This document shows, piece after piece, positions 15,201-24,107 of a DNA stretch of 63,509 nt. This DNA comes from Actinomadura sp. KC06 (lineage in GTDB: Bacteria; Actinomycetota; Actinomycetes; Streptosporangiales; Streptosporangiaceae), in NCBI RefSeq assembly GCF_004348735.1, contig NZ_SMKT01000035.1, positions 1-63,509 of the forward strand, written 5' to 3'. Below the pieces are notes generated by a model. That model did not search any database, was not told where the DNA came from, and worked only from the letters and a program-made list of their open reading frames with translations. Numbering within the stretch: the first letter of the stretch is position 1; each line of letters begins with the position of its first letter. The translations under genes and the position numbers were made by a program.

Positions 15201-16670
15201 GTGAGCACACGGTATGTGAGCGGCCCGAACCTGGCCCGGCTGCTGGGCGACGTCCCGGGGGAGCGGCCCGTCTACGCGGCGCTGGCCCGGTCGGTGCGCG
15301 GCCTCGTCCTGGACGGGCGGCTCGCCCTGCGCACCCGGCTCCCGGCCGAACGGGACCTCGCCGCCGCGCTCGGCCTCAGCCGGACCACCGTCACCGCCGC
15401 CTACGACCGCCTCCGCGACGAGGGCTACATCGAGAGCCGGCAGGGCGCGGGGAGCTGGACGGCCTTGCCCCCGGTCCGGATGTCGTCCGCCGAGCCGAGT
15501 GTCGCGGCCGCGCACGGCGGGCGGTTCGGCAAGGCGCATCCCGTGCCCGACGACCCCACGTTCATCGACCTCGGCTGCGCCACCCCCGGCGCCCCGGCGA
15601 TCTTCGCCGAGGCCGTCGCGGCCGCCGTCGACGAGCTGCCCCGCTACAGCACCGGTCCCGGTTACGAGCCCGCCGGCCTGGCGGGCCTGCGCCAGGTCAT
15701 CGCGGACGGCTACGCGGCGCGCGGCGTCCCGACCCGGCCCGACCAGATCGTCGTCACCACCGGGGCGCAGCACGCGTTCACGCTGCTGGCGCAGGTCCTC
15801 GCCGAGCCCGGCGACGCCGTGATGGTGGAGCGCCCGACCTACCCGCACGCGCTCGGCGCGCTCCGCGCCCGCGGGACCCGGCTCGTCCCGGTCGGCGTCA
15901 ACGAGGGCTGGGACATCGAGCTGATCGCGGGCGCCATGCGGCAGGCCGCCGTCCGGATGGCCTACACGATCCCCGACTTCCAGAACCCGACCGGGCATCT
16001 CATGCCCGCCGCCGAACGCGCCGCGCTCGTCGACGCCGCGCGCCGCGCCGACGCGTTCCTCGTCACCGACGAGACGTTCGCCGATCTCGCCCTCGACCTG
16101 GACGCGCCGCGCGAGCCGCCGCTGGCCGCCTATGACGCGGGCGGCCGTGTCGTCACCATCGGGTCGGCGTCCAAGCTGCTGTGGGGCGGGCTGCGCATCG
16201 GCTGGATCCGCACCACCGCCCCGCTGGCCCGCCGCCTGATCATCGCCCGCGAGCCGTTCGACATGGCGAGCCCGGTGCTGGACCAGCTGATCGTCCGGGA
16301 GCTGCTGCTGCGGGTGGAGGAGGTCCGGGCCGAGCGCGCGGAGAGCCTGCTGCGCGGCCGGGACGCGCTGGCCGCGGCGCTGCGCGAGCTGCTGCCCGGC
16401 TGGGACTTCGGGCTGCCCGCGGGCGGCATGTCGCTGTGGGCGCGGATCGGCGCGCCGGTCGCCACGCGGCTCGGCGAGGCGGCCGAGCGGCTCGGCGTCC
16501 GGGTCGTCGGCGGGCCGGTGTTCGGCGTGGACGGCGTCCTGGAGGACTACGTCCGGCTGCCGTACGTCCTGCCGCCGGACAGGCTGCGCCCGGCCGTCGA
16601 ACGGCTCGCGCTGGCCTTCCGCGAGGTCGAGGCCGCCCCGCCCGCCCGCCAGCCGCCCGCCTACGTATGA
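15201..16670 (+). CDS. MocR-type regulator (GntR HTH fused to PLP aminotransferase domain)
   Basis: This 489-residue protein joins a winged-helix GntR domain (about residues 20-95, with LPAERDLAAALGLSRTTVTA) to a fold-type I aminotransferase domain. The PLP lysine is in TIGSASKLLWGGLR. FQNPTGH and VTDETFADL are typical cofactor-site segments. MocR proteins sense PLP or amino-acid adducts and control nearby genes. The divergent YczE-like gene is the likely target, as in other YczR/YczE pairs. GTG at 15201 gives a full GntR domain without N-terminal extension. A 12-bp hairpin follows the stop. Confidence 0.88.
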   Translation: MSTRYVSGPNLARLLGDVPGERPVYAALARSVRGLVLDGRLALRTRLPAERDLAAALGLSRTTVTAAYDRLRDEGYIESRQGAGSWTALPPVRMSSAEPSVAAAHGGRFGKAHPVPDDPTFIDLGCATPGAPAIFAEAVAAAVDELPRYSTGPGYEPAGLAGLRQVIADGYAARGVPTRPDQIVVTTGAQHAFTLLAQVLAEPGDAVMVERPTYPHALGALRARGTRLVPVGVNEGWDIELIAGAMRQAAVRMAYTIPDFQNPTGHLMPAAERAALVDAARRADAFLVTDETFADLALDLDAPREPPLAAYDAGGRVVTIGSASKLLWGGLRIGWIRTTAPLARRLIIAREPFDMASPVLDQLIVRELLLRVEEVRAERAESLLRGRDALAAALRELLPGWDFGLPAGGMSLWARIGAPVATRLGEAAERLGVRVVGGPVFGVDGVLEDYVRLPYVLPPDRLRPAVERLALAFREVEAAPPARQPPAYV

Positions 16671-16672
16671 GC

Positions 16673-16701
16673 GGGCCGCCGGACGGACAGTCCGGCGGCC
16701 C
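16673..16701. terminator. Bidirectional terminator
   Basis: GGGCCGCCGGAC and its exact complement form a 12-bp stem with a 5-base loop (GGACA) between the convergent MocR and CBS genes. Confidence 0.78.
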
Positions 16702-16713
16702 TCCCAGGCGGGA

Positions 16714-17148
16714 CTACTGGACGTTCTGGATGTAGCCGACCAGGTGCTCGCGCTCGCTCTCCAGCTCGTCGATGGCGCTCTTGACGACGTCGCCGATGCT
16801 GACGATCCCGGTGAGCCGCCCGTCCTCGACGACGGGCACGTGCCGGATCCGGTGCTCGGTCATCGTGCGGCGCAGGTCCTCGACCTTGTCGGCGGGGCCG
16901 CAGCTGCGGACCTCCGAGGTCATGATGTCGGAGACGGGACGGTCGAGCAGCACCGCGCCGCGCTCGTGCATCCGCCGTACCACGTCTCGTTCGGACACGA
17001 TCCCGGCGATGGACGCGCCGTCCGGCGAGACCACCACCGCCCCGATGTTGTGCTCCGCCAGGACGGCGAGCAGCTGCCGCACGGTGGCCTCGGGACGAAC
17101 CGTGGCCACCGTGTCTCCCTTCCTCCGCAGGATGTCGCGAATCCGCAT
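16714..17148 (-). CDS. CBS-domain pair protein
   Basis: This 144-residue protein consists of two CBS domains (about residues 8-65 and 73-135), which usually bind adenine nucleotides as a Bateman module. Each repeat has the expected pattern: VRPEATVRQLLAVLAEHNIGAVVV with GIVSERDVVRR, and CGPADKVEDLRRTMTEHRIRHVPVV with GIVSIGDVVK. No enzyme domain is attached, so it likely regulates another protein. The ATG at 17148 is preferred because it starts at the predicted MRIRDIL segment. It is probably monocistronic. Confidence 0.87.
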   Translation of the reverse strand: MRIRDILRRKGDTVATVRPEATVRQLLAVLAEHNIGAVVVSPDGASIAGIVSERDVVRRMHERGAVLLDRPVSDIMTSEVRSCGPADKVEDLRRTMTEHRIRHVPVVEDGRLTGIVSIGDVVKSAIDELESEREHLVGYIQNVQ

Positions 17149-17242
17149 GCCTCACGCTCCGGTGCCGTTCCGGGCCCGTGCGGGGACGGCCCCGCCGGGG
17201 CGGGCCGGGCCGCTGGGCCTGTCCTGCCAAGGTCGCATGTTC

Positions 17243-17268
17243 CGGCCCTTGGGGAAACCCCGAGCCGG
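17243..17268. terminator. Imperfect hairpin downstream of the EphD-like gene
   Basis: GGGGAAACCCC sits inside flanking CGGC/CCGG arms 9 bases after the EphD-like stop. It is a weak candidate terminator for the minus-strand operon. The rest of the gap to the CBS gene shows nothing else. Confidence 0.35.
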
Positions 17269-17276
17269 TAAACCGT

Positions 17277-19037
17277 TCATCGGCCGACGTCGAGCCGGGC
17301 CAGAAGCCGCATGAGCCCCGGCGCCGCGCGGGACGCCGCGTACCCGAGGCGCGCCTCCGGCGTGACCGGGACGACGGCCCTGTCCCGCCGGACGGCCGCG
17401 ACGATCTGCTCCGCCACGCCGTCCGGGCCGAAGCCACGGCGCGCGTAGGCCCGCGCGACGCGCTTCCGGCTGCGGGCCTCCTCGTCCCCGTCCTGGCCGA
17501 CGAAGCGGGACGTCCGGGTGATGTTGGTGTTGACGATGCCGGGGCAGACGGCGCTGACCCCGATGCCCTTGCCCTTCAGCTCGGCGCGCAGGCACTCCGA
17601 CAGCATCAGCACGGCCGCCTTGCTCGTCGCGTAGGCGGGCAGGGCCCGGGACGGCGTGAACGCCGCCGCCGACGAGGTGTTCACGATGTGGCCGCCCTGC
17701 CCGCGCTCCACCATCTGCGCGGCGAAGAGCCGCGATCCGTGGATGACGCCCCAGAGGTTGACGTCCAGGACCTTCCGCCAGTCGTCGGCGGTGTGGTCGA
17801 AGAACGATCCGGCCATGCCGATCCCGGCGTTGTTGACGACGACGTCCGGCACCCCGTGGTCGTGCAGGACGGACTTGGCGAAATCCTCCATAGCGGCGGG
17901 GTCGGACACGTCCACCTTGACCGCGTGCCCCTCCGGGCCCAGCAGACCGGTGAGTTCGGCAGTGCGCTGGGCGGCGGCCAGGTCGAGATCGGCGGCGACG
18001 ACCTCGGCGCCGCGTTCGGCGAACGCCAGCGCGGTGGCGCGGCCGATCCCGCTGCCCGCGCCGGTCACGACCACGAGCGAGCCCTCGAACGGCCGCCTGC
18101 CCGGCCCGACCTTGGCGCGACGCAGGGCGCGCGATTCGGCGGCGGTGAGCGGGCCGCCCCCGACGCCCGTGATGTGCTCGGCGATCCAGCGGGCGACGGC
18201 GTCGGGGTGGCTGCGCGGCACCCAGTGCCCGGCGGCGACCGGCCGCAGCGACAGGTCCGGGACCCGCCCGGCCAGCCCGCCGACCAGGTGCGGAGAGACG
18301 AACAGGTCCTTGGTAGGGACGATGACCTGCGTGGGCACGTCCGTGCGCCGATCGCGCGGACGGGTCAGCCGCCGCACCATGTTCGCCCGGTACAGCCCGA
18401 CGCCGGACGCGCCGTCACGCCCCATCGTCCGGGCCGGGTGGCCCTCGCGCGCCGGGACGCCCTCGCCCACCTCCAGCGCCCGCGCGAACGGCCGGGACAT
18501 CCCCGCCCGCCACAGCAGCTCGGGCAGCACCGGCGTCTGGAAGAAGTAGATGTACCAGGACCGGACGGCCTGCCCCGCGGCCCGCCTCAGGTTGGACGGC
18601 GTCGGACGGGCCAGCGTCCGCCGCGTCCAGTGCGCGACGTGGTCCAGGCACGGCCCGGAGATCGAGGTGAACGACGCGAAGCGCTCCGGCATCGTGCAGA
18701 CCGCCTCCCACGCCTGGATCGAGCCCCAGTCGTGCCCCACCAGGTGCACCTTGCCGGCAGGGGCGGTGGCGTCCAGCACGGCCCGCATGTCGGCCATGAG
18801 GTGCTCGAACGCGTAGTGCTTGCGTCCGAACGGCCTGGACGACGCCCCCGCCCCGCGCACGTCGTACCGGACGACATGGAACCGCTCGGCGAGCCGTCCG
18901 GCCACCTCGTCCCAGACCGCGTGCGTGTCGGGATAGCCGTGGACGAGCAGGACGGTCGGCCGCGACCGGTCGCCCTGCTCATAGACGGCCAGGTCGACAT
19001 CGTCGCCGCGGACGCGCCGCGAGGTGACGTCCGTCAT
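17277..19037 (-). CDS. EphD-like fusion: epoxide hydrolase-type alpha/beta hydrolase plus short-chain dehydrogenase
   Basis: This 586-residue protein has two enzyme domains. Residues about 1-300 form an alpha/beta hydrolase of epoxide-hydrolase type: HGYPDT (oxyanion), GHDWGS (Asp nucleophile) and AAGHWVP (His). Residues about 318-586 form a short-chain dehydrogenase with TGAGSGIG, NNAGIG and YATSK (Tyr and Lys). The same order occurs in mycobacterial EphD, which acts on oxygenated mycolic or fatty acyl lipids. A joint reaction, such as opening an epoxide then oxidising the diol, is inferred. The ATG overlaps the M24 stop, so the two genes are coupled. Confidence 0.85.
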   Translation of the reverse strand: MTDVTSRRVRGDDVDLAVYEQGDRSRPTVLLVHGYPDTHAVWDEVAGRLAERFHVVRYDVRGAGASSRPFGRKHYAFEHLMADMRAVLDATAPAGKVHLVGHDWGSIQAWEAVCTMPERFASFTSISGPCLDHVAHWTRRTLARPTPSNLRRAAGQAVRSWYIYFFQTPVLPELLWRAGMSRPFARALEVGEGVPAREGHPARTMGRDGASGVGLYRANMVRRLTRPRDRRTDVPTQVIVPTKDLFVSPHLVGGLAGRVPDLSLRPVAAGHWVPRSHPDAVARWIAEHITGVGGGPLTAAESRALRRAKVGPGRRPFEGSLVVVTGAGSGIGRATALAFAERGAEVVAADLDLAAAQRTAELTGLLGPEGHAVKVDVSDPAAMEDFAKSVLHDHGVPDVVVNNAGIGMAGSFFDHTADDWRKVLDVNLWGVIHGSRLFAAQMVERGQGGHIVNTSSAAAFTPSRALPAYATSKAAVLMLSECLRAELKGKGIGVSAVCPGIVNTNITRTSRFVGQDGDEEARSRKRVARAYARRGFGPDGVAEQIVAAVRRDRAVVPVTPEARLGYAASRAAPGLMRLLARLDVGR

Positions 19038-19867
19038 CGGGCCTCCCACCGGCGCACGTGGGGCAGGTCGTCGTCGAGCCAGTACGCGTCGTCCACGGTG
19101 ACCACGAGGATCTCCTCGAACTTCACGCCGACGCCGCGGAACCCGATGTGCGGCTCCACCGCCCACAGGCCGGGCGTCGGCGGATGCTGCGACTGCGCGG
19201 CCCCGTTCCAGAGCGGCGAGCGGCCTTCCAGGCGCTCCTTGACCAGCTCGCGGCCGATGGTCTGGAGGAACCGCACGCCGAACGGGAACCCGACGCGCTT
19301 GGGGAGGATCCCGCCGATGATCCCGACCTGGTGGCCGATGACCCGTCCCGGGTACTTGCGGTGCCGGTTCTGGTATCCCTGCCGGTCGATGAGGGCGTCC
19401 ACCTCGGCGTAGATGTCGGCGAACGTGCGGCGCTCGCGGACGAGGCCGAGGATGAGGGTCCGGTAGGCGGCGAGGTCGGCGTCCAGCCGCTCCCAGATCC
19501 GGTTCTCGCCGAGCACCCCGCCGTACCCGATGTCGGCGGAGTAGCCGCCCCGCACCGGGGCCATGTCGAGGATGTAGGGCATCCCCTCCTCCAGCCGCGC
19601 CCCGCTGGGGAGGAACTGCGTCGGGACCTTGAAGCCGCGGAACGCCGTCCGGTCGCCGAACCACGCGAACGGCGTGTGCAGCCAGTCGTCCACGCCCCGC
19701 TCGCGCAGCCACCGCCGCATCCGCCGGCACGCCTCCCGCTCCGTCACGCCCGGTTCGAGCGTGGCGGCGACCTCGTCGGCGCACCGGTAGCACAGGCGCT
19801 GGACGTCACGGAATCGCTCAAGCTCCGCCGCATCGTGCACGTGAGCGAGCGCCACTTTATTGGACAC
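19034..19867 (-). CDS. M24 family metallopeptidase
   Basis: This 277-residue protein has the pita-bread fold of methionine aminopeptidase and prolidase. All five metal ligands are visible: Asp in YILDMAP, Asp in GYSADIGYG, His in IGHQVG, Glu in AVEPHIG, and Glu in VKFEEILV. The substrate is unknown. The GTG at 19867 is chosen because a good promoter (TTGACC, 18-base spacer, TTTATT) ends 6 bases before it, fitting a leaderless start; a TTG at 19903 lies inside that promoter's -35. The stop overlaps the ATG of the EphD-like gene, suggesting one operon. Confidence 0.82.
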   Translation of the reverse strand: MSNKVALAHVHDAAELERFRDVQRLCYRCADEVAATLEPGVTEREACRRMRRWLRERGVDDWLHTPFAWFGDRTAFRGFKVPTQFLPSGARLEEGMPYILDMAPVRGGYSADIGYGGVLGENRIWERLDADLAAYRTLILGLVRERRTFADIYAEVDALIDRQGYQNRHRKYPGRVIGHQVGIIGGILPKRVGFPFGVRFLQTIGRELVKERLEGRSPLWNGAAQSQHPPTPGLWAVEPHIGFRGVGVKFEEILVVTVDDAYWLDDDLPHVRRWEAR

Positions 19868-19873
19868 AGAGTT

Positions 19874-19903
19874 AATAAATCGCCGAACGCCCCGTCCGGT
19901 CAA
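19874..19903 (-). promoter_or_regulatory. Promoter of the M24-EphD operon
   Basis: On the minus strand TTGACC (19903-19898) is followed after 18 bases by TTTATT (19879-19874), and 6 bases later by GTG at 19867. This fits a leaderless transcript. Confidence 0.5.
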
Positions 19904-19935
19904 GAGGCACCGGGGTGAGGCTCACCACCGCGACG

Positions 19936-20757
19936 TCACAGGACGATGCGCTCGGCCCCCGCGTAGACGTTCATGGTCTCGCCGCGCAGGAACCCGACGA
20001 GCGTCATGCCCGCGTCCTCGGCCAGCTCCACCGCCAGCGACGACGGCGCCGACACCGCCGCCAGCACCGGGACGCCCGCCGTCATCGCCTTCTGCGTCAG
20101 CTCGAACGACGCGCGCCCGCTCACCATCAGCACCGTCCCGGTGAGCGGCAGCCGCCCCTGGCGCAGCGCCCACCCGATCACTTTGTCGACCGCGTTGTGC
20201 CGCCCGACGTCCTCCCTCAGCGCGAGCAGGCCGCCGTCGGCGTCGAACAGCCCGGCCGCGTGCAGGCCGCCCGTCCGGTCGAACACCCGCTGCGCCTCCC
20301 GCAGCCGATCCGGCAGCTCCGCCAGCAGGCCCGGCGTGAGCCGCAGCGGATCGTCCGCCACCTCGTAGGGCCGGTCGGCGCGCAGCGCCTCGATGCTCGA
20401 CTTCCCGCACACCCCGCACGCGCTCGTCGTCGTGAACGCCCTGGTCATCGAGTCGTCCGGCGGCGGAACCCCGGGCGCGAGCACCACGTCCAGGGTGTTC
20501 TGCTCCTCGGTGTCGGCGCAGTACCGCATCGTCGCCAGGTCGTCCGCGCCAGCGATCACGCCCTCGGCCGCGAGGAACCCCGCGACGAGGTCGAAGTCGT
20601 GCCCCGGCGTCCGCATCGTGATCGTCAGCGGCTTGCCCGCGACGCGGATCTCCAGCGGCTCCTCCACCGCGAGCGTGTCGGGCCTGCGCCCCCGCGCCCC
20701 CGACGTGCTCAGGCGCAGCACGGGCCTGCGCACGGTGATCCGCCCCATAACGGTCAC
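19936..20757 (-). CDS. fdhD: Formate dehydrogenase accessory sulfurtransferase FdhD
   Basis: This 273-residue protein transfers sulfur to the molybdenum cofactor of formate dehydrogenase. It shows the conserved [10 protein letters not shown] opening, [13 protein letters not shown], the essential Cys pair in [10 protein letters not shown] (about residues 113-122), and [12 protein letters not shown] near the C-terminus. GTG at 20757 is taken as start; ATG at 20748 is equally possible. The gene lies next to the selenocysteine tRNA, which fits a Sec-dependent formate dehydrogenase. The dehydrogenase itself is not in this window. Confidence 0.92.
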   Translation of the reverse strand: MTVMGRITVRRPVLRLSTSGARGRRPDTLAVEEPLEIRVAGKPLTITMRTPGHDFDLVAGFLAAEGVIAGADDLATMRYCADTEEQNTLDVVLAPGVPPPDDSMTRAFTTTSACGVCGKSSIEALRADRPYEVADDPLRLTPGLLAELPDRLREAQRVFDRTGGLHAAGLFDADGGLLALREDVGRHNAVDKVIGWALRQGRLPLTGTVLMVSGRASFELTQKAMTAGVPVLAAVSAPSSLAVELAEDAGMTLVGFLRGETMNVYAGAERIVL

Positions 20758-20789
20758 CGTACCCCGGAAACCCGCAGGTGCGGCCGGAG

Positions 20790-20885
20790 TGGCGGAGGCG
20801 TACGGGAATCGAACCCGCCGTCCCGAGGTCCTCGGGACCGTCGGCTTTGAAGGCCGGGGAGGCCACCAGGCGCTCGCACGCCTCC
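20790..20885 (-). tRNA. selC: Selenocysteine tRNA, anticodon TCA
   Basis: On the minus strand an 8-bp acceptor stem (GGAGGCGT with ACGCCTCC) encloses an anticodon loop CTTCAAA with anticodon TCA at 20848-20850. A long variable arm has an 8-bp stem (GTCCCGAG/CTCGGGAC), and the T arm reads GCGGGTTCGATTCCCGT. The length of 96 bases, the long acceptor and the long variable arm identify tRNA-Sec. The 3' CCA is encoded (20790-20792). It lies between fdhD and the acyl-CoA synthetase. Confidence 0.95.
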
Positions 20886-20914
20886 GCCGGTGATCTTAAC
20901 CGGTGCGGCTGGTC

Positions 20915-22756
20915 TCAACCGGTGTAGAGGGCGTCGATGGCCTCGGCGTACTTGGCGTGGACGACGCGGCGCTTCAGTTTGAGGGTCGGGGTGAGCTCCT
21001 CGCTCTCGGCGGTCCACTCGGCGGGCAGCAGGCGCCATCTCTTGACCTGCTGGACGCGGGCCAGGCGGGCATTGGCGTCCGCGACGGCCTCGGCGATCTC
21101 GTCTATGACGGCGGGGTGCTCGGCCAGCGCGGCCAGGTCGGTGGCTTCGACGCCGTGGGCGGCGGCCCAGACGGGCGCCACCTCCCCGTCGAGGGTGATG
21201 AGGGCGACGACGTGGGGGCGGCGGTCGCCGAAGGCGAGGGCCTGGCCGATGAGCGGGTGCTCCTTGAGGTGGTTCTCGATGAGGGACGGCGCGACGTTCT
21301 CGCCGCCCGCGGTGATGATCAGTTCCTTCTTGCGGTCGACGACGGTGAGGAAGCCGTCGGGGTCGAGGCGGCCGACGTCGCCGGTGCGGATCCAGCCGTC
21401 GGGGTCGATGAGGTCGGCGGTGGCGTCCGGGCGGTCCAGGTAGCCGGGCGTGCAGGTCGCGCCGCGGACGAGGATCTCGCCGTCGTCGGCGAGCCGCAGC
21501 TCGACCCCGTCGAGGGGGCGGCCCACGGTGCCGAGCTTGAAGCAGTCGGAGCGGTTGGCGGTGATCGCGCCGGTGGTCTCGGTCATCCCGTAGGCGTCGA
21601 AGATCTTCATGCCGAGGCCCGCGAAGAAGCGGGCGACGTCGATGGGCAGCGGGGCGGCGGCGCTGGACGCCTGCTGGACGCGGTCCAGCCCGAGCAGGGC
21701 GCGCATGGGCGTGAGGACCGCGGCGTCGGCCGCCTCGAACGCGGCGGTGATCTCGGGCGTGGGGGTGTTGCCGTACTCCTGGCTCGCGACGTAGGCGCGG
21801 CCCGCGTCGAGGGCGGCGTTGACGGCCTGCTTCTTGGCCTCGTCCTGCTCGGCGGCGAGCACGGCCTGGATGCCGGCCATGATCTTCTCCCAGACGCGGG
21901 GGACGCCGAAGAACGAGTGCGGCCGCACCTGGCCGAGCATCCCGGCGAGCTGCGTCGGGTCCGGGCAGAAGTGGATGTGGGCGGCGAGCCGGACGGGCAG
22001 GTAGTAGCTGAGGACCCGGTCCGCGATGTGCGCGAACGGCAGGTAGGAGATCCCGGACGGGTGCTCGGTGGGGGCCGAGCTGCGCTGCAGCATCTCCGCC
22101 TCGTGCAGCGCCATCGAGTGCGTGATCAGGACGCCCTTCGGGTCGCCGGTCGTCCCGGACGTGTACAGCAGCGTGACGGTGTCGTCCGGTTTCACGGCCC
22201 GCCAGCGGCGGTCGATCTCGGCGGGGTCGGCGGCGAGCTCCGCGCGGCCCAGCTCGGTGAATGCGTCCCAGGTGAGGTAGCGGTCGCCGGGCGGGCAGGC
22301 GGCGGCGTCCACGACGATGATCCTGCGGAGGGCGGGGAGGCGGTCGAGGGCGGGCAGCCAGCGGTCGAGCTGGTCCTTGCCGTCCAGGACGGCGTACTTC
22401 GCGGAGCAGTGGCCGGCGACGAACGCGATCTGGTCGGGCGCGAGCGTCGCGTACACGGTGGTGGGGATCCCGCCCGCGTGGACGGCGCCGAGGTCGGCCA
22501 GGACGTGCTCGGAGCGGTTCGGCATCATCAGCGCGACGACGTCGCCGGGCTCCAGGCCGAGGGCGGCGAACCCGGCGGCCGTCTCCAGCGCCCGGGTGCG
22601 CGTGTCGGCCCAGGTGAGGGTGGTCCACTCGCCGCCGATCCGGTCGGAGTAGGCGGGTTTGGCGCCGTGCCGCTCGGCGGTCTCGGCGAGGCTCGTGCAG
22701 ATCGTCCGCCCGGCGACGGCTTGGTCGAGGTGGGCCTGCTGTTCCTGGATCCCCAT
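20915..22756 (-). CDS. AMP-dependent long-chain fatty acyl-CoA synthetase
   Basis: This 613-residue enzyme activates a fatty acid through an acyl-AMP intermediate and joins it to CoA. The ATP-binding P-loop is TLLYTSGTTGDPKG (about residues 173-186), with YGMTETTG, TGDVGRLDPDGFL, and the C-terminal hinge DRKKELIITAGGENVAP. Length and motifs match the FadD15/FAA1 type. The C-terminal catalytic Lys is in TPTLKLKRRVV. The ATG at 22756 has AAGGGG upstream. It is divergent from selD, with 176 bases between. Confidence 0.9.
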   Translation of the reverse strand: MGIQEQQAHLDQAVAGRTICTSLAETAERHGAKPAYSDRIGGEWTTLTWADTRTRALETAAGFAALGLEPGDVVALMMPNRSEHVLADLGAVHAGGIPTTVYATLAPDQIAFVAGHCSAKYAVLDGKDQLDRWLPALDRLPALRRIIVVDAAACPPGDRYLTWDAFTELGRAELAADPAEIDRRWRAVKPDDTVTLLYTSGTTGDPKGVLITHSMALHEAEMLQRSSAPTEHPSGISYLPFAHIADRVLSYYLPVRLAAHIHFCPDPTQLAGMLGQVRPHSFFGVPRVWEKIMAGIQAVLAAEQDEAKKQAVNAALDAGRAYVASQEYGNTPTPEITAAFEAADAAVLTPMRALLGLDRVQQASSAAAPLPIDVARFFAGLGMKIFDAYGMTETTGAITANRSDCFKLGTVGRPLDGVELRLADDGEILVRGATCTPGYLDRPDATADLIDPDGWIRTGDVGRLDPDGFLTVVDRKKELIITAGGENVAPSLIENHLKEHPLIGQALAFGDRRPHVVALITLDGEVAPVWAAAHGVEATDLAALAEHPAVIDEIAEAVADANARLARVQQVKRWRLLPAEWTAESEELTPTLKLKRRVVHAKYAEAIDALYTG

Positions 22757-22896
22757 GTCGCCCCTTGATGTAAGTAATGACTTGCAGGAGGGAATCGCAT
22801 CACGCGGGGCCGTGTCCGGACAAGGGGTTCCCGCATTTCCGTGCAGGTCGGACGAGGATCTCCGCCCTCGGTGACCGCACCCGTACTGTCCGTTTG

Positions 22897-22927
22897 TTGA
22901 TCATTTGCGATAGTTGTGCGTTAAATT
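22897..22927 (+). promoter_or_regulatory. Candidate selD promoter
   Basis: TTGATC (22897-22902) and TAAATT (22922-22927) are separated by 19 bases, and the GTG start of selD follows 5 bases later. No ribosome site is present, so selD may be leaderless. This is an AT-rich patch in a GC-rich area. Confidence 0.4.
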
Positions 22928-22932
22928 TTCCA

Positions 22933-23925
22933 GTGACACGCCTCGCCCCCGTCGCCCGCCTCACGCAGTACGCGCACGGCGGCGGCTGCGCGAGCAAGAT
23001 CCCGCCCGCCGAGCTGGAACGGGTCGTGGCCGGGCTCACCGGCGGCGGCGACGACCTCCTCGCCGGGGGAGCGGACGGCGACGACGCCGCCGTGCTGCGG
23101 ATCGGCGGCGGCCGCGCCGTGGTGTCCACCGCCGACTTCTCCACCCCCGTCGTCGACGACGCCTACGACTGGGGCCGCATCGCCGCCGCGAACGCGCTCT
23201 CCGACGTCTACGCGATCGGCGGGGAGCCGCTGATGGCGCTCAACCTGCTCGGCTGGCCCCGCGACCTGCTGCCCGCCGAGCTGGCCCGCGAGGTGCTGCG
23301 CGGCGGGCGGGACGTGGCCGCGCTCGCGGGCTGCGCGATCGCCGGCGGCCACAGCGTCGACGACCCCGAGCCGAAGTACGGCATGGCCGTCACCGGCGTC
23401 GCCGACCCCGGCCGGCTGCTGCGGCTGGACGCCGGGCGCCCAGGGGTTCCGCTGTCGCTGACGAAGCCGCTCGGCATCGGCGTCCTCAACGCCCGCCACA
23501 AGGCGACCGGGCAGGTGTTCCCGCATGCCGTGGAGACGATGACGGCGCTGAACGCGGACGCGGGCCTCGCCGCGTTGGAACGCGGCATAGCCTGCGCCAC
23601 CGACGTCACCGGGTTCGGGCTGCTCGGCCACCTCTACAAGCTGGCGCGGGCCAGCGGCGTCACGGCCGTCGTGGACGCCTCCGCCGTCCGGTACCTGGAC
23701 GGCGCCCGGACCGCGGTGCGGCACGGGTTCGTCCCCGGCGGGACGCGGCGCAACCTGTCCTGGGTGTCGCCGCACACCGAGTTCCGCCGGATCGCCGAGG
23801 AGGAGCGGCTGCTGCTGGCGGACGCGCAGATCTCCGGCGGCCTGCTGATCGCCGGGGAGATCCCCGGCGCCCCGGTCATCGGCGAGCTGGTCGCCCCCGG
23901 GCGCCGCACGCTGGTCGTCCGCTGA
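22933..23925 (+). CDS. selD: Selenide, water dikinase
   Basis: This 330-residue enzyme makes selenophosphate from selenide and ATP, the selenium donor for selenocysteine. The N-terminus RLTQYAHGGGCASKIPP carries the catalytic Cys and Lys; the second position of the usual CxC is Ser. DGDDAAVLRI, STADFSTPVVDDAYDWGRIAAANALSDVYA and AGGHSVDDPEPKYGMAVTG are family segments for ATP and metal binding. It uses Cys rather than Sec. GTG at 22933 gives a normal N-terminus. A 23-bp duplication covers the stop codon. It fits with tRNA-Sec, selB and fdhD. Confidence 0.92.
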   Translation: MTRLAPVARLTQYAHGGGCASKIPPAELERVVAGLTGGGDDLLAGGADGDDAAVLRIGGGRAVVSTADFSTPVVDDAYDWGRIAAANALSDVYAIGGEPLMALNLLGWPRDLLPAELAREVLRGGRDVAALAGCAIAGGHSVDDPEPKYGMAVTGVADPGRLLRLDAGRPGVPLSLTKPLGIGVLNARHKATGQVFPHAVETMTALNADAGLAALERGIACATDVTGFGLLGHLYKLARASGVTAVVDASAVRYLDGARTAVRHGFVPGGTRRNLSWVSPHTEFRRIAEEERLLLADAQISGGLLIAGEIPGAPVIGELVAPGRRTLVVR

Positions 23926-23963
23926 CCCCGACGTCCTGAATCCGCTGACCTCGACGTCCTGAA
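23918..23963. repeat. Two 23-bp tandem copies at the selD stop
   Basis: Copies at 23918-23940 and 23941-23963 differ at one base (CTGACCCCGACG versus CTGACCTCGACG). The first contains the selD stop codon. This looks like a recent slippage duplication. Confidence 0.8.
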
Positions 23964-24107
23964 ACGGCCGTTCCGGGGGGTTCGTGTCGGCGTCCTTGAC
24001 GCGGGTAGGGGCTCCCATGACCGGGCCTTCGCCGTGGCCTGGCAATCGGAGGCCGAGCGAAGCCCGCCGTTTGACCGGCGGCGGGCAGGGGCTGGAGGAC
24101 GGGGGAC

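Noticed and set aside
19868..19903. TTG start at 19903 for the M24 peptidase
   Set aside because: The TTG is part of a plausible -35 element and the added residues look like translated promoter sequence; it remains possible if that promoter is not real.
22933..23925. SelD itself as a selenoprotein
   Set aside because: The catalytic position is encoded by TGC, and no in-frame TGA occurs before the stop.
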